Part shown: piece after piece, positions 41,064 through 51,837 of the stretch | Layout of the letters: each line of letters begins with the position of its first letter | Numbering within the stretch: position 1 is the first letter of the stretch | Assembly (NCBI GenBank): GCA_905221615.1 | Contig: CAJNDT010001313.1 | Coordinates: 248,001 to 312,000, forward strand | Direction of reading: 5' to 3' | DNA length: 64,000 nucleotides | Source of the DNA: Symbiodinium sp. CCMP2592 | Taxonomy: Eukaryota; Sar; Dinophyceae; Suessiales; Symbiodiniaceae | The notes under the pieces: generated by a model | Seen by the model: the letters and a program-made list of their open reading frames with translations, nothing else | What the model was told of the DNA's origin: nothing | Databases searched by the model: none | Program-made: the position numbers and the translations under genes

Positions 41064-42031
41064 ATAATGAACCTTGCATGTCTATTGCTGCTGCTTTCAT
41101 CTGCAAGGACCTTGGGAAGCGAGGAGACTTGCCACGGGAAGCCCAGGAGAAGGCGGAAAGCTACGCAGAGCCACAGCCGATCCCCGAATCCCTGCAGTCA
41201 TACGGACTCCACTTGCGGCGGGATCCTGATTCTTGTGGGTGCCTTCCTTGCCTCATCGCCAATGTACAAGTCACTCTTTCCGTAGGGAACATGAATCTAC
41301 GAGGCAGCATGCCGACCTCCACATGCCATTGCAACATGATTTGTGGTCGGTACACTTCGTCCTTGCTCGATGCAGCCCAGTTGCTGTGACCATGAGGGTC
41401 TGGGCTACTTCGTTGCTGTGATATTCCAGTGCTGTAAACCTTGTAGCCCTGCAATCACCTACCTCCGACATATCATGTAGCTAATGTATGAGCTTGAACT
41501 TGAACACTTACTTAGGAATACAATTCCTGATAGGCCTCCTTATTGTACGTTTAGGAGTTTAGGACAATATAACCCACAACCCTATATTCTAATGATGAAG
41601 ACCTCTGTATTTGGACTGAGACCTGAGACCCAACCTCCTTCCCAGAGACTCCATTTTGCCGCATGCTACACATGTTATGAAACAGGACAAGCACCCGGAT
41701 GATTTACTGTGCTTATCGCAGTTTTGGTAGACATACATGAGGACAGAGACAGAGACAGACAGACTGACGGACGGAAACCGTTTCTGTTCCCCTGGCAGAG
41801 TGCTCGCTCGTGTGACGTCGAACTGTTGGCTCTATGGTTCTACACATACATACTCGATGTTACAACCGCAGGACACAGGCATGTGCAGTTTCACGTCAGA
41901 ACATGCAACAGGAAGGGTTCGAGTTTCACTTGAAGACAAGACTGACCCGGCAACACTAAACTGACTGGGTTCTGGATATCTTGGTTTCCTTATGTGGCAA
42001 CTTATAATCAGTTATAAAGGTTCTTCAACAG
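41064..42031. other. Intergenic/intronic, no recognisable gene
   Basis: A family M-like hairpin remnant lies near 41,511-41,600. A (GACA)n-like run lies at 41,741-41,775. Confidence 0.4.
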
Positions 42032-42168
42032 GAATCCAGCTCAACGCACAGGCGAGCCCTGCGAAGACGGGCAAGGAAGCCGGGGCGACAGAGGTCGACT
42101 CATCGGCCAAGGAGGCAGATTCAGATGCCAAGGCTGCCAAGCAGGCCGCGAAGGCCCACACGAAGTAG
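42032..42168 (+). CDS. TPR gene 3, Ala/Lys-rich exon
   Basis: After the acceptor TTCTTCAACAG the frame reads GIQLNAQASPAKTGKEAGAT and then a charged Ala-rich run ending AAKQAAKAHTK. It either stops at the TAG at 42,166-42,168 or leaves at the donor AA|GTAGGT two codons earlier. Composition suggests a disordered linker. Confidence 0.42.
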
Positions 42169-42597
42169 GTATACGTAGTAGATGTTTTCCTTTTGGAAGT
42201 CTCTGTCTGCTATTCTTTTTCCATTCAGCATGTACCTCGGATGTGTCATTCCTCGCGAAAGCGACGTGACTAAACATTAACTTGGTCGGTAAGATAGGGT
42301 TCAACTGTGAAGAGTTTGAGTCGAGGACATGGTTGGTCAAAACCATCTTCGCATGGGAGTCCTGAAGTTTTGGAACAAGGGGCCCGAGCTCTACGTTTCT
42401 ACAATGTAGGGCTTGTAGATGTGGTGCTGGGTCGCTCTTGCGCTTGAGTGAGGTCCTTCAGACAGGTACCTTGTCTCAAAGCACGATGGATGTAGTCAAA
42501 TCTTTGGCCATGCATCCGTTGAATGCTTCACCAAAAACCCTGAACCACCGCTGCATGTAGAACGATGTCCCCACGAAACCCTCTTCTTACCTGAACT

Positions 42598-42715
42598 CCG
42601 CCCTGGCAAGGCATTCCATGTGGGCCAGAACCACAAGAAGAACGAAAGGCATCGAAAGGCAGAGCACTGGTTCAGTGAGGCAGTGCGCCTGCAGCCGACG
42701 AGCGCTAAATACCAG
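42598..42715 (+). CDS. TPR gene 3, internal exon
   Basis: The frame GKAFHVGQNHKKNERHRKAE then HWFSEAVRLQPTSAKYQ ends exactly at a GT donor (CCAG|GTGGGC). It forms the first half of a TPR whose second half is the next exon. The 5' edge is uncertain. Confidence 0.58.
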
Positions 42716-42983
42716 GTGGGCCTGCACGGTTGAGCTGTAGGGTTTCGGATGTGCGGAGTTGAGGTTGCCGGTGCACTCAAGAGCAATTCAGCACCCTGAC
42801 GGCTTCGGTTGACACTGCCCGTGGCAGCCCCGTCAAATGCGCAGCACATATAGAGTATCGAGGAGCAGATTGTGCTGAATCTCACACAGTGTTGTTTAGA
42901 TATGCGGCTGACAGCACACCGGCACCAGATCATTTGACAAAGACAGCTGTGCTGTAAGGCGTCTTAGGTTCTCGCCAAAAGCC

Positions 42984-43094
42984 ACTTAAAGGATCATGGG
43001 ACTTAGTAACTAGGGTTATAATTAGGGTAACTATACTTATAACCCCAATTAAGGTACTTATAACCTTACTTACTAAGTCCCATGATCCTCCAAG
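42984..43094. repeat. Hairpin element, family A, at the 3' end of an intron
   Basis: The left arm is ACTTAAAGGATCATGGGACT and the right arm is AAGTCCCATGATCCTCCAAG. The next three bases, CAG, are the splice acceptor of the intron 42,716-43,097. The element thus supplies the whole 3' end of the intron. Confidence 0.88.
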
Positions 43095-43097
43095 CAG

Positions 43098-43166
43098 GTC
43101 GCCTTAGGAGCCCTCTACCGCGACAAGCTGAAAAGCCTCGCGGCCGCGGAGATTTGCTTCAGTGAG
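43098..43166 (+). CDS. TPR gene 3, internal exon (69 bases)
   Basis: VALGALYRDKLKSLAAAEIC plus FSE, 23 codons in phase with both neighbours. The following intron starts GCAAGC and ends GACGAG (GC-AG, 130 bases), with the AG|G...AG|G context typical of dinoflagellate introns. Confidence 0.72.
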
Positions 43167-43296
43167 GCAAGCTTCATCTGCGAATAACCTGCAAACCCTG
43201 CAGACTCCTGAGGCTCTTCCGTAGTTGAAGGACAGCTGCAGGCTGTAAGCCCGAAGCACTCAAAAGCGAACGAACCGGCCGTGCGAAATCGACGAG

Positions 43297-43386
43297 GCCT
43301 TCAAATTGGAGCCAACGAATGCAAGCTACAGAAGGCAGCTGGCGGCACTGCGAGAGGAGAGCCGCAGTTCACAGTTGACTCCCTGA
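43297..43386 (+). CDS. TPR gene 3, last exon
   Basis: AFKLEPTNASYRRQLAALRE then ESRSSQLTP and a TGA at 43,384-43,386. Joined to the previous exons it gives a continuous pair of TPRs (SEAVRLQPTSAKYQ-VALGALY ... CFSE-AFKLEPTNASYR). A family B hairpin begins 25 bases after the stop. Confidence 0.72.
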   Translation, partial: AFKLEPTNASYRRQLAALREESRSSQLTP

Positions 43387-43410
43387 GCTTTGGGTTTAGG
43401 TTTTAGGGTG

Positions 43411-43504
43411 TACCTTAACCCGGAATAACCTACTTTTTTAGGGTTCCTTATTCTGATTTCCTTATATAAGTCCTTAAAAAGGTAGGTTATTCCGGGTTAA
43501 GGTA
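43411..43504. repeat. Hairpin element, family B
   Basis: The arms TACCTTAACCCGGAATAACC and GGTTATTCCGGGTTAAGGTA are nearly perfect inverted repeats. This is the best preserved copy of the family. Confidence 0.9.
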
Positions 43505-43790
43505 GGGTTGGGCATTGCAGGGGGGTCTGAATTGAATATCGGTGCTTCAGCTTCATCACTGATATCGGGAACAGGGTCACTTGTTTCTGAAGGGCACATG
43601 TGTTTCGAGGCCGCGATTTCGGAGGTTTCTGGTGGCCACTGCTCGATTCCGAGAGTCGTCGCAATTTCAGTACTCGATTCCGAGAGTCGTCGCAGGAGCT
43701 GTCGGCCGGCAAAGACTCATCCGGACAAGCTGCTAAGCAGGCAGGATGCCGTTTACATACGAGGTTTTGAAAGACTCGGGGGCAGATTGC

Positions 43791-43865
43791 CTGGACCCCA
43801 ACAAATAGGTAGAATAATAGCCTTATATGGGTATATTGGGCCATGATTTGGCCTACTTTGGGTGG
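43791..43865. repeat. Hairpin element, family J
   Basis: ACCCCAACAAATAGGTAGAA pairs with GCCTACTTTGGGTGGT. The inner AATAGCCTTATATGGG is shared with copies at 45,330-45,404 and 48,807-48,881. Confidence 0.7.
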
Positions 43866-43966
43866 TTTAGGTCATCCTTCTTCTGACTGCGTGAATCTGG
43901 AGTCTAGACCGAAACCTCAGCTTCAGGAGAGATGGTTTTCTGCCCAGATGCCGAAGCTTGAGGGGT

Positions 43967-44032
43967 GTTTAGGGTTTAGGGTTTAAGGGTTTAAGTGTTT
44001 AGGGTTTAGGGTTTAAGGGTTTAGGGTTTAGG
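43967..44032 (+). repeat. TTTAGGG telomere-like tract
   Basis: About eight units with TTTAAGGG variants. Confidence 0.9.
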
Positions 44033-44103
44033 ATATCCGTGATGAGGTCGGGGAACACTGCTAATGAGCCGAAATTAAGCATAGATAAATTCAACTAAAA
44101 ACT

Positions 44104-44325
44104 TTAATCCGAATCAGTCGCTCCGGGTTCGTGCGAGTTAGAGGCGTCAGGAAAGCCAGAGAAGATGCGACCCTCGTCGAGCTCGGCTGCCAGGCCTGCA
44201 AAAGAGGCCAGTGGAGCTTGAGAAGCTAGATTCGGAGGGCTTGGGGACGAAATGTATGCCAACAACTGAAGATTGTCCGCTTTCAAACTGGACAGACTGG
44301 GCTTCCCCCCCCCTCCCCCCGCCAT
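44104..44325 (-). CDS. Possible C-terminal exon, unknown protein
   Basis: The minus-strand frame contains DNLQLLAYISSPSPPNLASQ then FAGLAAELDEGRIFSGF and ends PGATDSD before a stop. The composition (acidic, no repeats) is protein-like. Its upstream half is repeated at 47,692-47,802 because the 3,477-bp duplication begins inside it (44,215), so only the left copy keeps the C-terminus. No family recognised. Confidence 0.3.
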   Translation of the reverse strand: MAGGGGGKPSLSSLKADNLQLLAYISSPSPPNLASQAPLASFAGLAAELDEGRIFSGFPDASNSHEPGATDSD

Positions 44326-45162
44326 CTGAATTAAGCTTCAACGACTCCTGAGCCTCCCCCAGTCAGGACTCTGCGGATGCTGCCGGGCTTTCTGCGAGCC
44401 AGCGCTCACCCCAGCAAAGAGATCAGCTTTTCGGGATGGGTCCTTCGGTGCTGGGTGCTACCTCAAACCCCCGGAACCGTAAGCCTTTAAACGCCTGAAC
44501 CCCGAAACTCTACCCCAAAGCTTAGTTAGATATGATCTTCGGGCTTGGAGCTTGTTTTCAAAGCGTAGAGGAAGATAGTGGGTATACTTAGAAGACTGCA
44601 CAAGTACCAAAATGATCCTCCGATTTCCTATATATTAATACAGGGATGATAGGTCTCAAAAACCCTGCTCCAATTATTACGGCCCTATACTAGAGGTCCC
44701 TGTATACACTTGAAGATCAAAAGCTCTCAATGTGACTCACATGCAGAGGCCCTGCAAAAACAAACGCTAAGCCTTTCTCCAGTAGATCCTTACACCTGTG
44801 TCTTTTTTGAAAAGCTGGGACTTTCAGACAACAGGAGGCCTTTAATTTAAACTTAAGCCCTAAATCCAGGATCCTGAGTTGTAATCAAAAGGTATACCCT
44901 TGATATTCTGAACCTTCAGATCTACATATGGATGGCTGAGTATTCAATCCTTACTTCCGTTTTTTGGATTCCCTATACTAACTTAGCCAATTGCAGAACT
45001 TTAAACTTCTTGGCTGTACCTATTTGGCCTATCCTAAAAAGTTTGAACTGTTTTTGGGCCTGGTTATTGGAGGAGAGAGTATAATTACACCAGACTATAT
45101 CCCAACAAGCTGCTCTGATTGTTAACATTAACGGGCTCCTCCATACCCCGTCCTTAAAAGGA

Positions 45163-45255
45163 ACTCCAGAAAGTTGAAATATGGATTAATGGTAGGATCC
45201 CCTGTAATTTACATTAAAGGGGTTACGACAACGATATTCCAACTTTCTGGGTTTT
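45163..45255. repeat. Hairpin element, family K
   Basis: CCAGAAAGTTGAAATAT and ATATTCCAACTTTCTGG flank a centre containing GGATCCCCTGTAATTTAC. Duplicate at 48,640-48,732. Confidence 0.78.
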
Positions 45256-45329
45256 ACCTTAACCCTTGAAGAGTCAAGGTCTGAGGCGGTCCTGCCAGCG
45301 CCTCGAATCCTTGGGCAGAGCGAATACCT

Positions 45330-45404
45330 GGACCCCAAAAGTAGATAGAATAATAGCCTTATATGGGTATTGGGCCATTATTTTGCCTACTTTGGGTGGT
45401 TTAG
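45330..45404. repeat. Hairpin element, family J
   Basis: ACCCCAAAAGTAGATAGAAT pairs with TTTTGCCTACTTTGGGT. Duplicate at 48,807-48,881. Confidence 0.75.
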
Positions 45405-45604
45405 GTACTACAAAGAATCCCAAAATCCAGTTCTAATCATTCAGGCCCAGATAGTAGGTAGTATGGTATGGTTTGGGCCTTGTCGGGCTCAGGGTTTAGA
45501 GGGTTGGGGTTTGGGGTTTGGATGTTGCAGGTTGCAGGGTTGAGGAATTGCGGGTGTTCGGGTATCGGGTTTTCAGGTTGTTATGTGAGTGGTTGTTAAA
45601 ATTG

Positions 45605-45676
45605 CGGTCCCTTTCTGGGTCCCTAATACACTACGGCTTCTAATGACCTAATATTTACGGTGTCCCAAAAAGGGAC
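45605..45676. repeat. Hairpin element, family L
   Basis: GGTCCCTTTCTGGGTCCC pairs with GTGTCCCAAAAAGGGACG. Duplicate at 49,082-49,153. Confidence 0.65.
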
Positions 45677-46328
45677 GTCTATTTTGAAAACTACCCATGT
45701 AGTTAAGCTTTCGCTGTGTTTGTTGTCTGTCTTCACGTGTGCAATACTGCAATATATTTCAGGCATGTTATACAACCGTGTTGAGCCAGCGACCTTGGCA
45801 AACAGGATTTCAGCATCTACGAGACAATGCGGAGCAGGATTTCGGACTTGGTTGACTGCAATGCGCAGAGGGTCGGGAGAGCATTCACAGTCCTGCGTCA
45901 TGTTCCAGTCCAACGCCTACGGAGCCACCAAGACCCCTCACTCGAGATTTCATGGTCCAGGCCCAGCAAGTCGCGCCCAGCAGAGACAACGAGCCTCAAA
46001 CAGGACGCTGGCCGTGTTTTGCTCCGCATGCAGGATTTTGAAAGCCCTGGAGCTGGCATTGGGGATGGCTCTGGACTTGGGGGATTGGAAGAGAGCTAAT
46101 GGATGGAGAACGCTTGTTATCTCGCGGGGTTTGACTTTGGTTTGGAATGTTCCGAATCTTGGAGGTCAAGCGTTCAAGAGATGTCTTGGTGGATCGGTTC
46201 TGCGCTCGGAGCCAAAAATGCCCGACTACAACGGTACTGCGTTTTTTGTTGAAAAATGGAGATCCTTCGTGTTGTTGACTCCAGCTTCGGCTTTCGGAGT
46301 AGTTGAAGCCTGGCGTCCCAAACCCTAA
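45660..46328 (+). CDS. 222-codon open frame, unknown; possible degenerate TPR remnant
   Basis: A long frame without a recognised domain in its own register. An overlapping frame (45,827-46,099) contains TSLKQDAGRVLLRMQDFESP, which resembles the helix LQLGAAFIRVQDFEGAAEAF of TPR gene 1. The unit may therefore carry a decayed TPR exon. The duplicate at 49,137-49,805 differs by one base. Real coding status is doubtful. Confidence 0.22.
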   Translation: MSQKGTSILKTTHVVKLSLCLLSVFTCAILQYISGMLYNRVEPATLANRISASTRQCGAGFRTWLTAMRRGSGEHSQSCVMFQSNAYGATKTPHSRFHGPGPASRAQQRQRASNRTLAVFCSACRILKALELALGMALDLGDWKRANGWRTLVISRGLTLVWNVPNLGGQAFKRCLGGSVLRSEPKMPDYNGTAFFVEKWRSFVLLTPASAFGVVEAWRPKP

Positions 46329-46386
46329 ACCCTAATCCCGAAAGTCTAAACCCCTAAACGCCAAAACCCTAAACCCTGAACCCCAA
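46317..46386 (-). repeat. CCCTAAA telomere-like tract
   Basis: About eight partly decayed units; duplicated at 49,794-49,863. Confidence 0.82.
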
Positions 46387-46429
46387 AGCAAGCCCCAACA
46401 GTCAGCCTTGAAGCTCACGAGCCCTATCT

Positions 46430-46684
46430 ATGTCGCCATACCTGAAGGATGCGGCCGAAAGCCCTACCAACGCTGCCTCTGAGAAGACAGCAGAGGCTCC
46501 GACGGGGGACCCAGGGGCTGCTGTGCAGTGCCGTTTACACAAAGACTGCTTCGAGAGTACTGAAGGTCTCGGGTCATGTCCTGTAGGAGCCATGACGGAG
46601 GGCTTGAATTTCAGCATGTTTTGGTTTTGGAGCTGTAGGGTTTCAAGGGAATCAGCTCGTCGTGCTGGACATGTTTGGCTGTAG
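46430..46684 (+). CDS. Possible exon, Ala/Glu/Thr-rich
   Basis: The frame begins MSPYLKDAAESPTNAASEKT and continues AEAPTGDPGAA. The composition is that of a disordered linker like the other exons of the TPR region. It probably leaves the frame near 46,530. Duplicate at 49,907-50,161. Confidence 0.27.
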   Translation: MSPYLKDAAESPTNAASEKTAEAPTGDPGAAVQCRLHKDCFESTEGLGSCPVGAMTEGLNFSMFWFWSCRVSRESARRAGHVWL

Positions 46685-47016
46685 GCGGAGCCTTGAATTT
46701 CAATGAGGGGTACATGGCAAACGTGCAGTTCTTTGTTCCCGTTCGACGGAAGAAAGCATGGCAGACTTGATGAAACAGCTTCTGGTCATGCTTGAACTAC
46801 AACGATGCAATGCTGTGGTCCGAGATATTTGCTGAAGTCACCGTAAACCAGCGCACACACACACACAGAGCCTGCACACCTCTAAAGCACAGGCACAGGT
46901 TTGCCGTCAGCATCCCCCTTCCGAAATAACTGAAGGTTGTGAGGGACGTAGGTCAGATTCTGCGCTTTTCTGCCTTCACTTTGGATCTGTAGGCGCCTCG
47001 TGCTCTTCTTCTCGTT

Positions 47017-47196
47017 GGAGCTGGCGCTGACGGCCTCGACTTGCCGAGCGGCACAGCTGTGCGCCGGCTGGAGACCGCTAGCGATGGCCTGGTGAAAGTG
47101 GAACTGCCCAGCGGCGACCACGCATGGGTGAGCTCTGACCACCTCCAGCTGGAGGACGGGGGGGGGGACGTCTTTAAGCGCAGCTTTCACTTTTGA
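47017..47196 (+). CDS. Exon with an SH3-like fold segment (copy 1)
   Basis: GAGADGLDLPSGTAVRRLET followed by ASDGLVKVELPSGDHAWVSS and DHLQLEDG has the strand spacing of small SH3-like barrels (G-T-x-V-R ... G-x-V-K-V ... G-x-x-x-W-V ... L). The frame passes a run of ten G and stops at 47,194-47,196. The real 3' edge may be earlier, before the G run. The function is not recognised. Duplicate at 50,494-50,673, including the ten-G run. Confidence 0.42.
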   Translation, partial: GAGADGLDLPSGTAVRRLETASDGLVKVELPSGDHAWVSSDHLQLEDGGGDVFKRSFHF

Positions 47197-47691
47197 ACCC
47201 CCCCTCCCCTTTAAGCAGGGGTGATCCGTCAGCGCACACACGGAAGCATTCAGCACTCTACTCTTAATCCACCATACGAACATAGGCCCTGTCAATCCTC
47301 GAAGCTGGAAGCGAAGTTCACGCAGAATCTTGAAAGCCCCCAACTCAAATAATTCTTGACACACAATAAAGCCAGATGCACTCCAAAAGTCCTAGCCACT
47401 GTGGTCGAAGCGCCTGCAGCCAGGCATTTCCGGATGGTACCCGCTCCCGGCTGGGGATGTTCTCTGCAAGGTTTGATGGTAAGGAGGCGGCTAGGTCGCA
47501 AGTCTCGGCTGGGTTTTGGGCTTTCGGTTTTTGGGATGGCAGGACCGACATTCATCTGGCTCTTAGTAGCTGAGTGGATGCACTTTACACTTTTTGGGAT
47601 AATACTAGCCACTATAAATCTGAAAGTGAACACTTTTTGGGAGGCTTATGAATTCAGCAACTAAGGGCTTCTTTCTGAACGGAACCCTATA

Positions 47692-50600
47692 AGCTTGAGA
47701 AGCTAGATTCGGAGGGCTTGGGGACGAAATGTATGCCAACAACTGAAGATTGTCCGCTTTCAAACTGGACAGACTGGGCTTCCCCCCCCCTCCCCCCGCC
47801 ATCTGAATTAAGCTTCAACGACTCCTGAGCCTCCCCCAGTCAGGACTCTGCGGATGCTGCCGGGCTTTCTGCGAGCCAGCGCTCACCCCAGCAAAGAGAT
47901 CAGCTTTTCGGGATGGGTCCTTCGGTGCTGGGTGCTACCTCAAACCCCCGGAACCGTAAGCCTTTAAACGCCTGAACCCCGAAACTCTACCCCAAAGCTT
48001 AGTTAGATATGATCTTCGGGCTTGGAGCTTGTTTTCAAAGCGTAGAGGAAGATAGTGGGTATACTTAGAAGACTGCACAAGTACCAAAATGATCCTCCGA
48101 TTTCCTATATATTAATACAGGGATGATAGGTCTCAAAAACCCTGCTCCAATTATTACGGCCCTATACTAGAGGTCCCTGTATACACTTGAAGATCAAAAG
48201 CTCTCAATGTGACTCACATGCAGAGGCCCTGCAAAAACAAACGCTAAGCCTTTCTCCAGTAGATCCTTACACCTGTGTCTTTTTTGAAAAGCTGGGACTT
48301 TCAGACAACAGGAGGCCTTTAATTTAAACTTAAGCCCTAAATCCAGGATCCTGAGTTGTAATCAAAAGGTATACCCTTGATATTCTGAACCTTCAGATCT
48401 ACATATGGATGGCTGAGTATTCAATCCTTACTTCCGTTTTTTGGATTCCCTATACTAACTTAGCCAATTGCAGAACTTTAAACTTCTTGGCTGTACCTAT
48501 TTGGCCTATCCTAAAAAGTTTGAACTGTTTTTGGGCCTGGTTATTGGAGGAGAGAGTATAATTACACCAGACTATATCCCAACAAGCTGCTCTGATTGTT
48601 AACATTAACGGGCTCCTCCATACCCCGTCCTTAAAAGGAACTCCAGAAAGTTGAAATATGGATTAATGGTAGGATCCCCTGTAATTTACATTAAAGGGGT
48701 TACGACAACGATATTCCAACTTTCTGGGTTTTACCTTAACCCTTGAAGAGTCAAGGTCTGAGGCGGTCCTGCCAGCGCCTCGAATCCTTGGGCAGAGCGA
48801 ATACCTGGACCCCAAAAGTAGATAGAATAATAGCCTTATATGGGTATTGGGCCATTATTTTGCCTACTTTGGGTGGTTTAGGTACTACAAAGAATCCCAA
48901 AATCCAGTTCTAATCATTCAGGCCCAGATAGTAGGTAGTATGGTATGGTTTGGGCCTTGTCGGGCTCAGGGTTTAGAGGGTTGGGGTTTGGGGTTTGGAT
49001 GTTGCAGGTTGCAGGGTTGAGGAATTGCGGGTGTTCGGGTATCGGGTTTTCAGGTTGTTATGTGAGTGGTTGTTAAAATTGCGGTCCCTTTCTGGGTCCC
49101 TAATACACTACGGCTTCTAATGACCTAATATTTACGGTGTCCCAAAAAGGGACGTCTATTTTGAAAACTACCCATGTAGTTAAGCTTTCGCTGTGTTTGT
49201 TGTCTGTCTTCACGTGTGCAATACTGCAATATATTTCAGGCATGTTATACAACCGTGTTGAGCCAGCGACCTTGGCAAACAGGATTTCAGCATCTACGAG
49301 ACAATGCGGAGCAGGATTTCGGACTTGGTTGACTGCAATGCGCAGAGGGTCGGGAGAGCATTCACAGTCCTGCGGCATGTTCCAGTCCAACGCCTACGGA
49401 GCCACCAAGACCCCTCACTCGAGATTTCATGGTCCAGGCCCAGCAAGTCGCGCCCAGCAGAGACAACGAGCCTCAAACAGGACGCTGGCCGTGTTTTGCT
49501 CCGCATGCAGGATTTTGAAAGCCCTGGAGCTGGCATTGGGGATGGCTCTGGACTTGGGGGATTGGAAGAGAGCTAATGGATGGAGAACGCTTGTTATCTC
49601 GCGGGGTTTGACTTTGGTTTGGAATGTTCCGAATCTTGGAGGTCAAGCGTTCAAGAGATGTCTTGGTGGATCGGTTCTGCGCTCGGAGCCAAAAATGCCC
49701 GACTACAACGGTACTGCGTTTTTTGTTGAAAAATGGAGATCCTTCGTGTTGTTGACTCCAGCTTCGGCTTTCGGAGTAGTTGAAGCCTGGCGTCCCAAAC
49801 CCTAAACCCTAATCCCGAAAGTCTAAACCCCTAAACGCCAAAACCCTAAACCCTGAACCCCAAAGCAAGCCCCAACAGTCAGCCTTGAAGCTCACGAGCC
49901 CTATCTATGTCGCCATACCTGAAGGATGCGGCCGAAAGCCCTACCAACGCTGCCTCTGAGAAGACAGCAGAGGCTCCGACGGGGGACCCAGGGGCTGCTG
50001 TGCAGTGCCGTTTACACAAAGACTGCTTCGAGAGTACTGAAGGTCTCGGGTCATGTCCTGTAGGAGCCATGACGGAGGGCTTGAATTTCAGCATGTTTTG
50101 GTTTTGGAGCTGTAGGGTTTCAAGGGAATCAGCTCGTCGTGCTGGACATGTTTGGCTGTAGGCGGAGCCTTGAATTTCAATGAGGGGTACATGGCAAACG
50201 TGCAGTTCTTTGTTCCCGTTCGACGGAAGAAAGCATGGCAGACTTGATGAAACAGCTTCTGGTCATGCTTGAACTACAACGATGCAATGCTGTGGTCCGA
50301 GATATTTGCTGAAGTCACCGTAAACCAGCGCACACACACACACAGAGCCTGCACACCTCTAAAGCACAGGCACAGGTTTGCCGTCAGCATCCCCCTTCCG
50401 AAATAACTGAAGGTTGTGAGGGACGTAGGTCAGATTCTGCGCTTTTCTGCCTTCACTTTGGATCTGTAGGCGCCTCGTGCTCTTCTTCTCGTTGGAGCTG
50501 GCGCTGACGGCCTCGACTTGCCGAGCGGCACAGCTGTGCGCCGGCTGGAGACCGCTAGCGATGGCCTGGTGAAAGTGGAACTGCCCAGCGGCGACCACGC

Positions 50601-51170
50601 ATGGGTGAGCTCTGACCACCTCCAGCTGGAGGACGGGGGGGGGGACGTCTTTAAGCGCAGCTTTCACTTTTGAACCCCCCCTCCCCTTTAAGCAGGGGTG
50701 ATCCGTCAGCGCACACACGGAAGCATTCAGCACTCTACTCTTAATCCACCATACGAACATAGGCCCTGTCAATCCTCGAAGCTGGAAGCGAAGTTCACGC
50801 AGAATCTTGAAAGCCCCCAACTCAAATAATTCTTGACACACAATAAAGCCAGATGCACTCCAAAAGTCCTAGCCACTGTGGTCGAAGCGCCTGCAGCCAG
50901 GCATTTCCGGATGGTACCCGCTCCCGGCTGGGGATGTTCTCTGCAAGGTTTGATGGTAAGGAGGCGGCTAGGTCGCAAGTCTCGGCTGGGTTTTGGGCTT
51001 TCGGTTTTTGGGATGGCAGGACCGACATTCATCTGGCTCTTAGTAGCTGAGTGGATGCACTTTACACTTTTTGGGATAATACTAGCCACTATAAATCTGA
51101 AAGTGAACACTTTTGGGAGGCTTATGAATTCAGCAACTAAGGGCTTCTTTCTGAACGGAACCCTATAAGC
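47692..51170. repeat. 3,477-bp tandem duplication, copy 2
   Basis: Second copy of 44,215-47,691. After its final CCCTATAAGC the sequence goes to CCTAAACC instead of TTGAGAAG. Confidence 0.93.
50494..50673 (+). CDS. Exon with an SH3-like fold segment (copy 2)
   Basis: Same sequence as 47,017-47,196. With both copies in frame, a tandem-duplicated exon is possible if the host gene runs through both units on the plus strand. Confidence 0.4.
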   Translation, partial: GAGADGLDLPSGTAVRRLETASDGLVKVELPSGDHAWVSSDHLQLEDGGGDVFKRSFHF

Positions 51171-51220
51171 CCTAAACCTAAGACCCCGTTAGTCGGAGTA
51201 CTGTCTAAGATGCCGGTGTT

Positions 51221-51329
51221 CATGTGGGAGTTTCCGAAAATAGGGGTACCTTAATTTGGGGTCCTTATAATAAGGATCCTCTTATATAGGTTACTATATT
51301 TGGGTCTCCTATTTTCGGAAACTCCCATG
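51221..51329. repeat. Hairpin element, family E
   Basis: GGGAGTTTCCGAAAATAGGG and CCTATTTTCGGAAACTCCC are near-perfect arms. The inner part has GGGTCCTTATAATAAGGATCC. Confidence 0.92.
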
Positions 51330-51504
51330 TTGGCTCAGGTGGAAGTCAAGATCCGACGGGTGTACAAGATCTTGAAGGCACGAGCTTATGATAATGCTGA
51401 CAGCCGTTGGCTTTTTGAAGTAGTTTCTATTGAATTCAAACTTAGCTGTGTCAACCTAAACCTTAAACCTTGTGATGTGAGGCTATGCGGACCAGGGTTT
51501 GTGT

Positions 51505-51509
51505 GTACG

Positions 51510-51543
<34 letters not shown>

Positions 51544-51562
51544 GTCTGGCTGTGTGTGTGTG

Positions 51563-51631
<69 letters not shown>

Positions 51632-51682
51632 GAGTGAGTGAGTGAGTGAGTGAGTGAGTGACTGTGTGTGTGTGTGTGTCTC
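51505..51682 (+). repeat. Compound microsatellite (TG)n-(TGTC)n-(TGAG)n-(TG)n
   Basis: (TG) runs at 51,515-51,560, about 17 TGTC units to 51,632, about 7 TGAG units to 51,660, then (TG) again. Long Val/Cys or Thr/His frames here are artefacts. Confidence 0.95.
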
Positions 51683-51837
51683 GCGGTCTTTTTCTCGGCT
51701 GGCAGCGTGTTTCCATTCATAGTATGTTGATGACTGAGAGGTTAGTTAGAGGCTGAAAAATGCCAGCCGTCAATACAGCAGCATAGAAGTTGATTCATTG
51801 AGTTCGGCCAACCAAGGACCACAACTTCAATGTACTC

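Larger units (their letters stand above)
44215..47691. repeat. 3,477-bp tandem duplication, copy 1
   Basis: Repeated directly at 47,692-51,170 with offset 3,477. I found one substitution (T at 45,900, G at 49,377) and one 1-base indel (a T run at about 47,637). The unit contains hairpins J, K and L, a CCCTAAA tract and exon-like sequence. The shared junction bases are AGC. Confidence 0.93.

Noticed and set aside
46882-47364. 160-codon minus-strand frame
   Set aside because: It is antisense to the SH3-like plus-strand segment, which has the better protein signal.
51300-51720. Val/Cys- and Thr/His/Asp/Arg-repeat proteins
   Set aside because: They are translations of the TG/TGTC/TGAG microsatellite. 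The same applies to Leu/Ser and Glu/Arg frames at 54,560-54,975.
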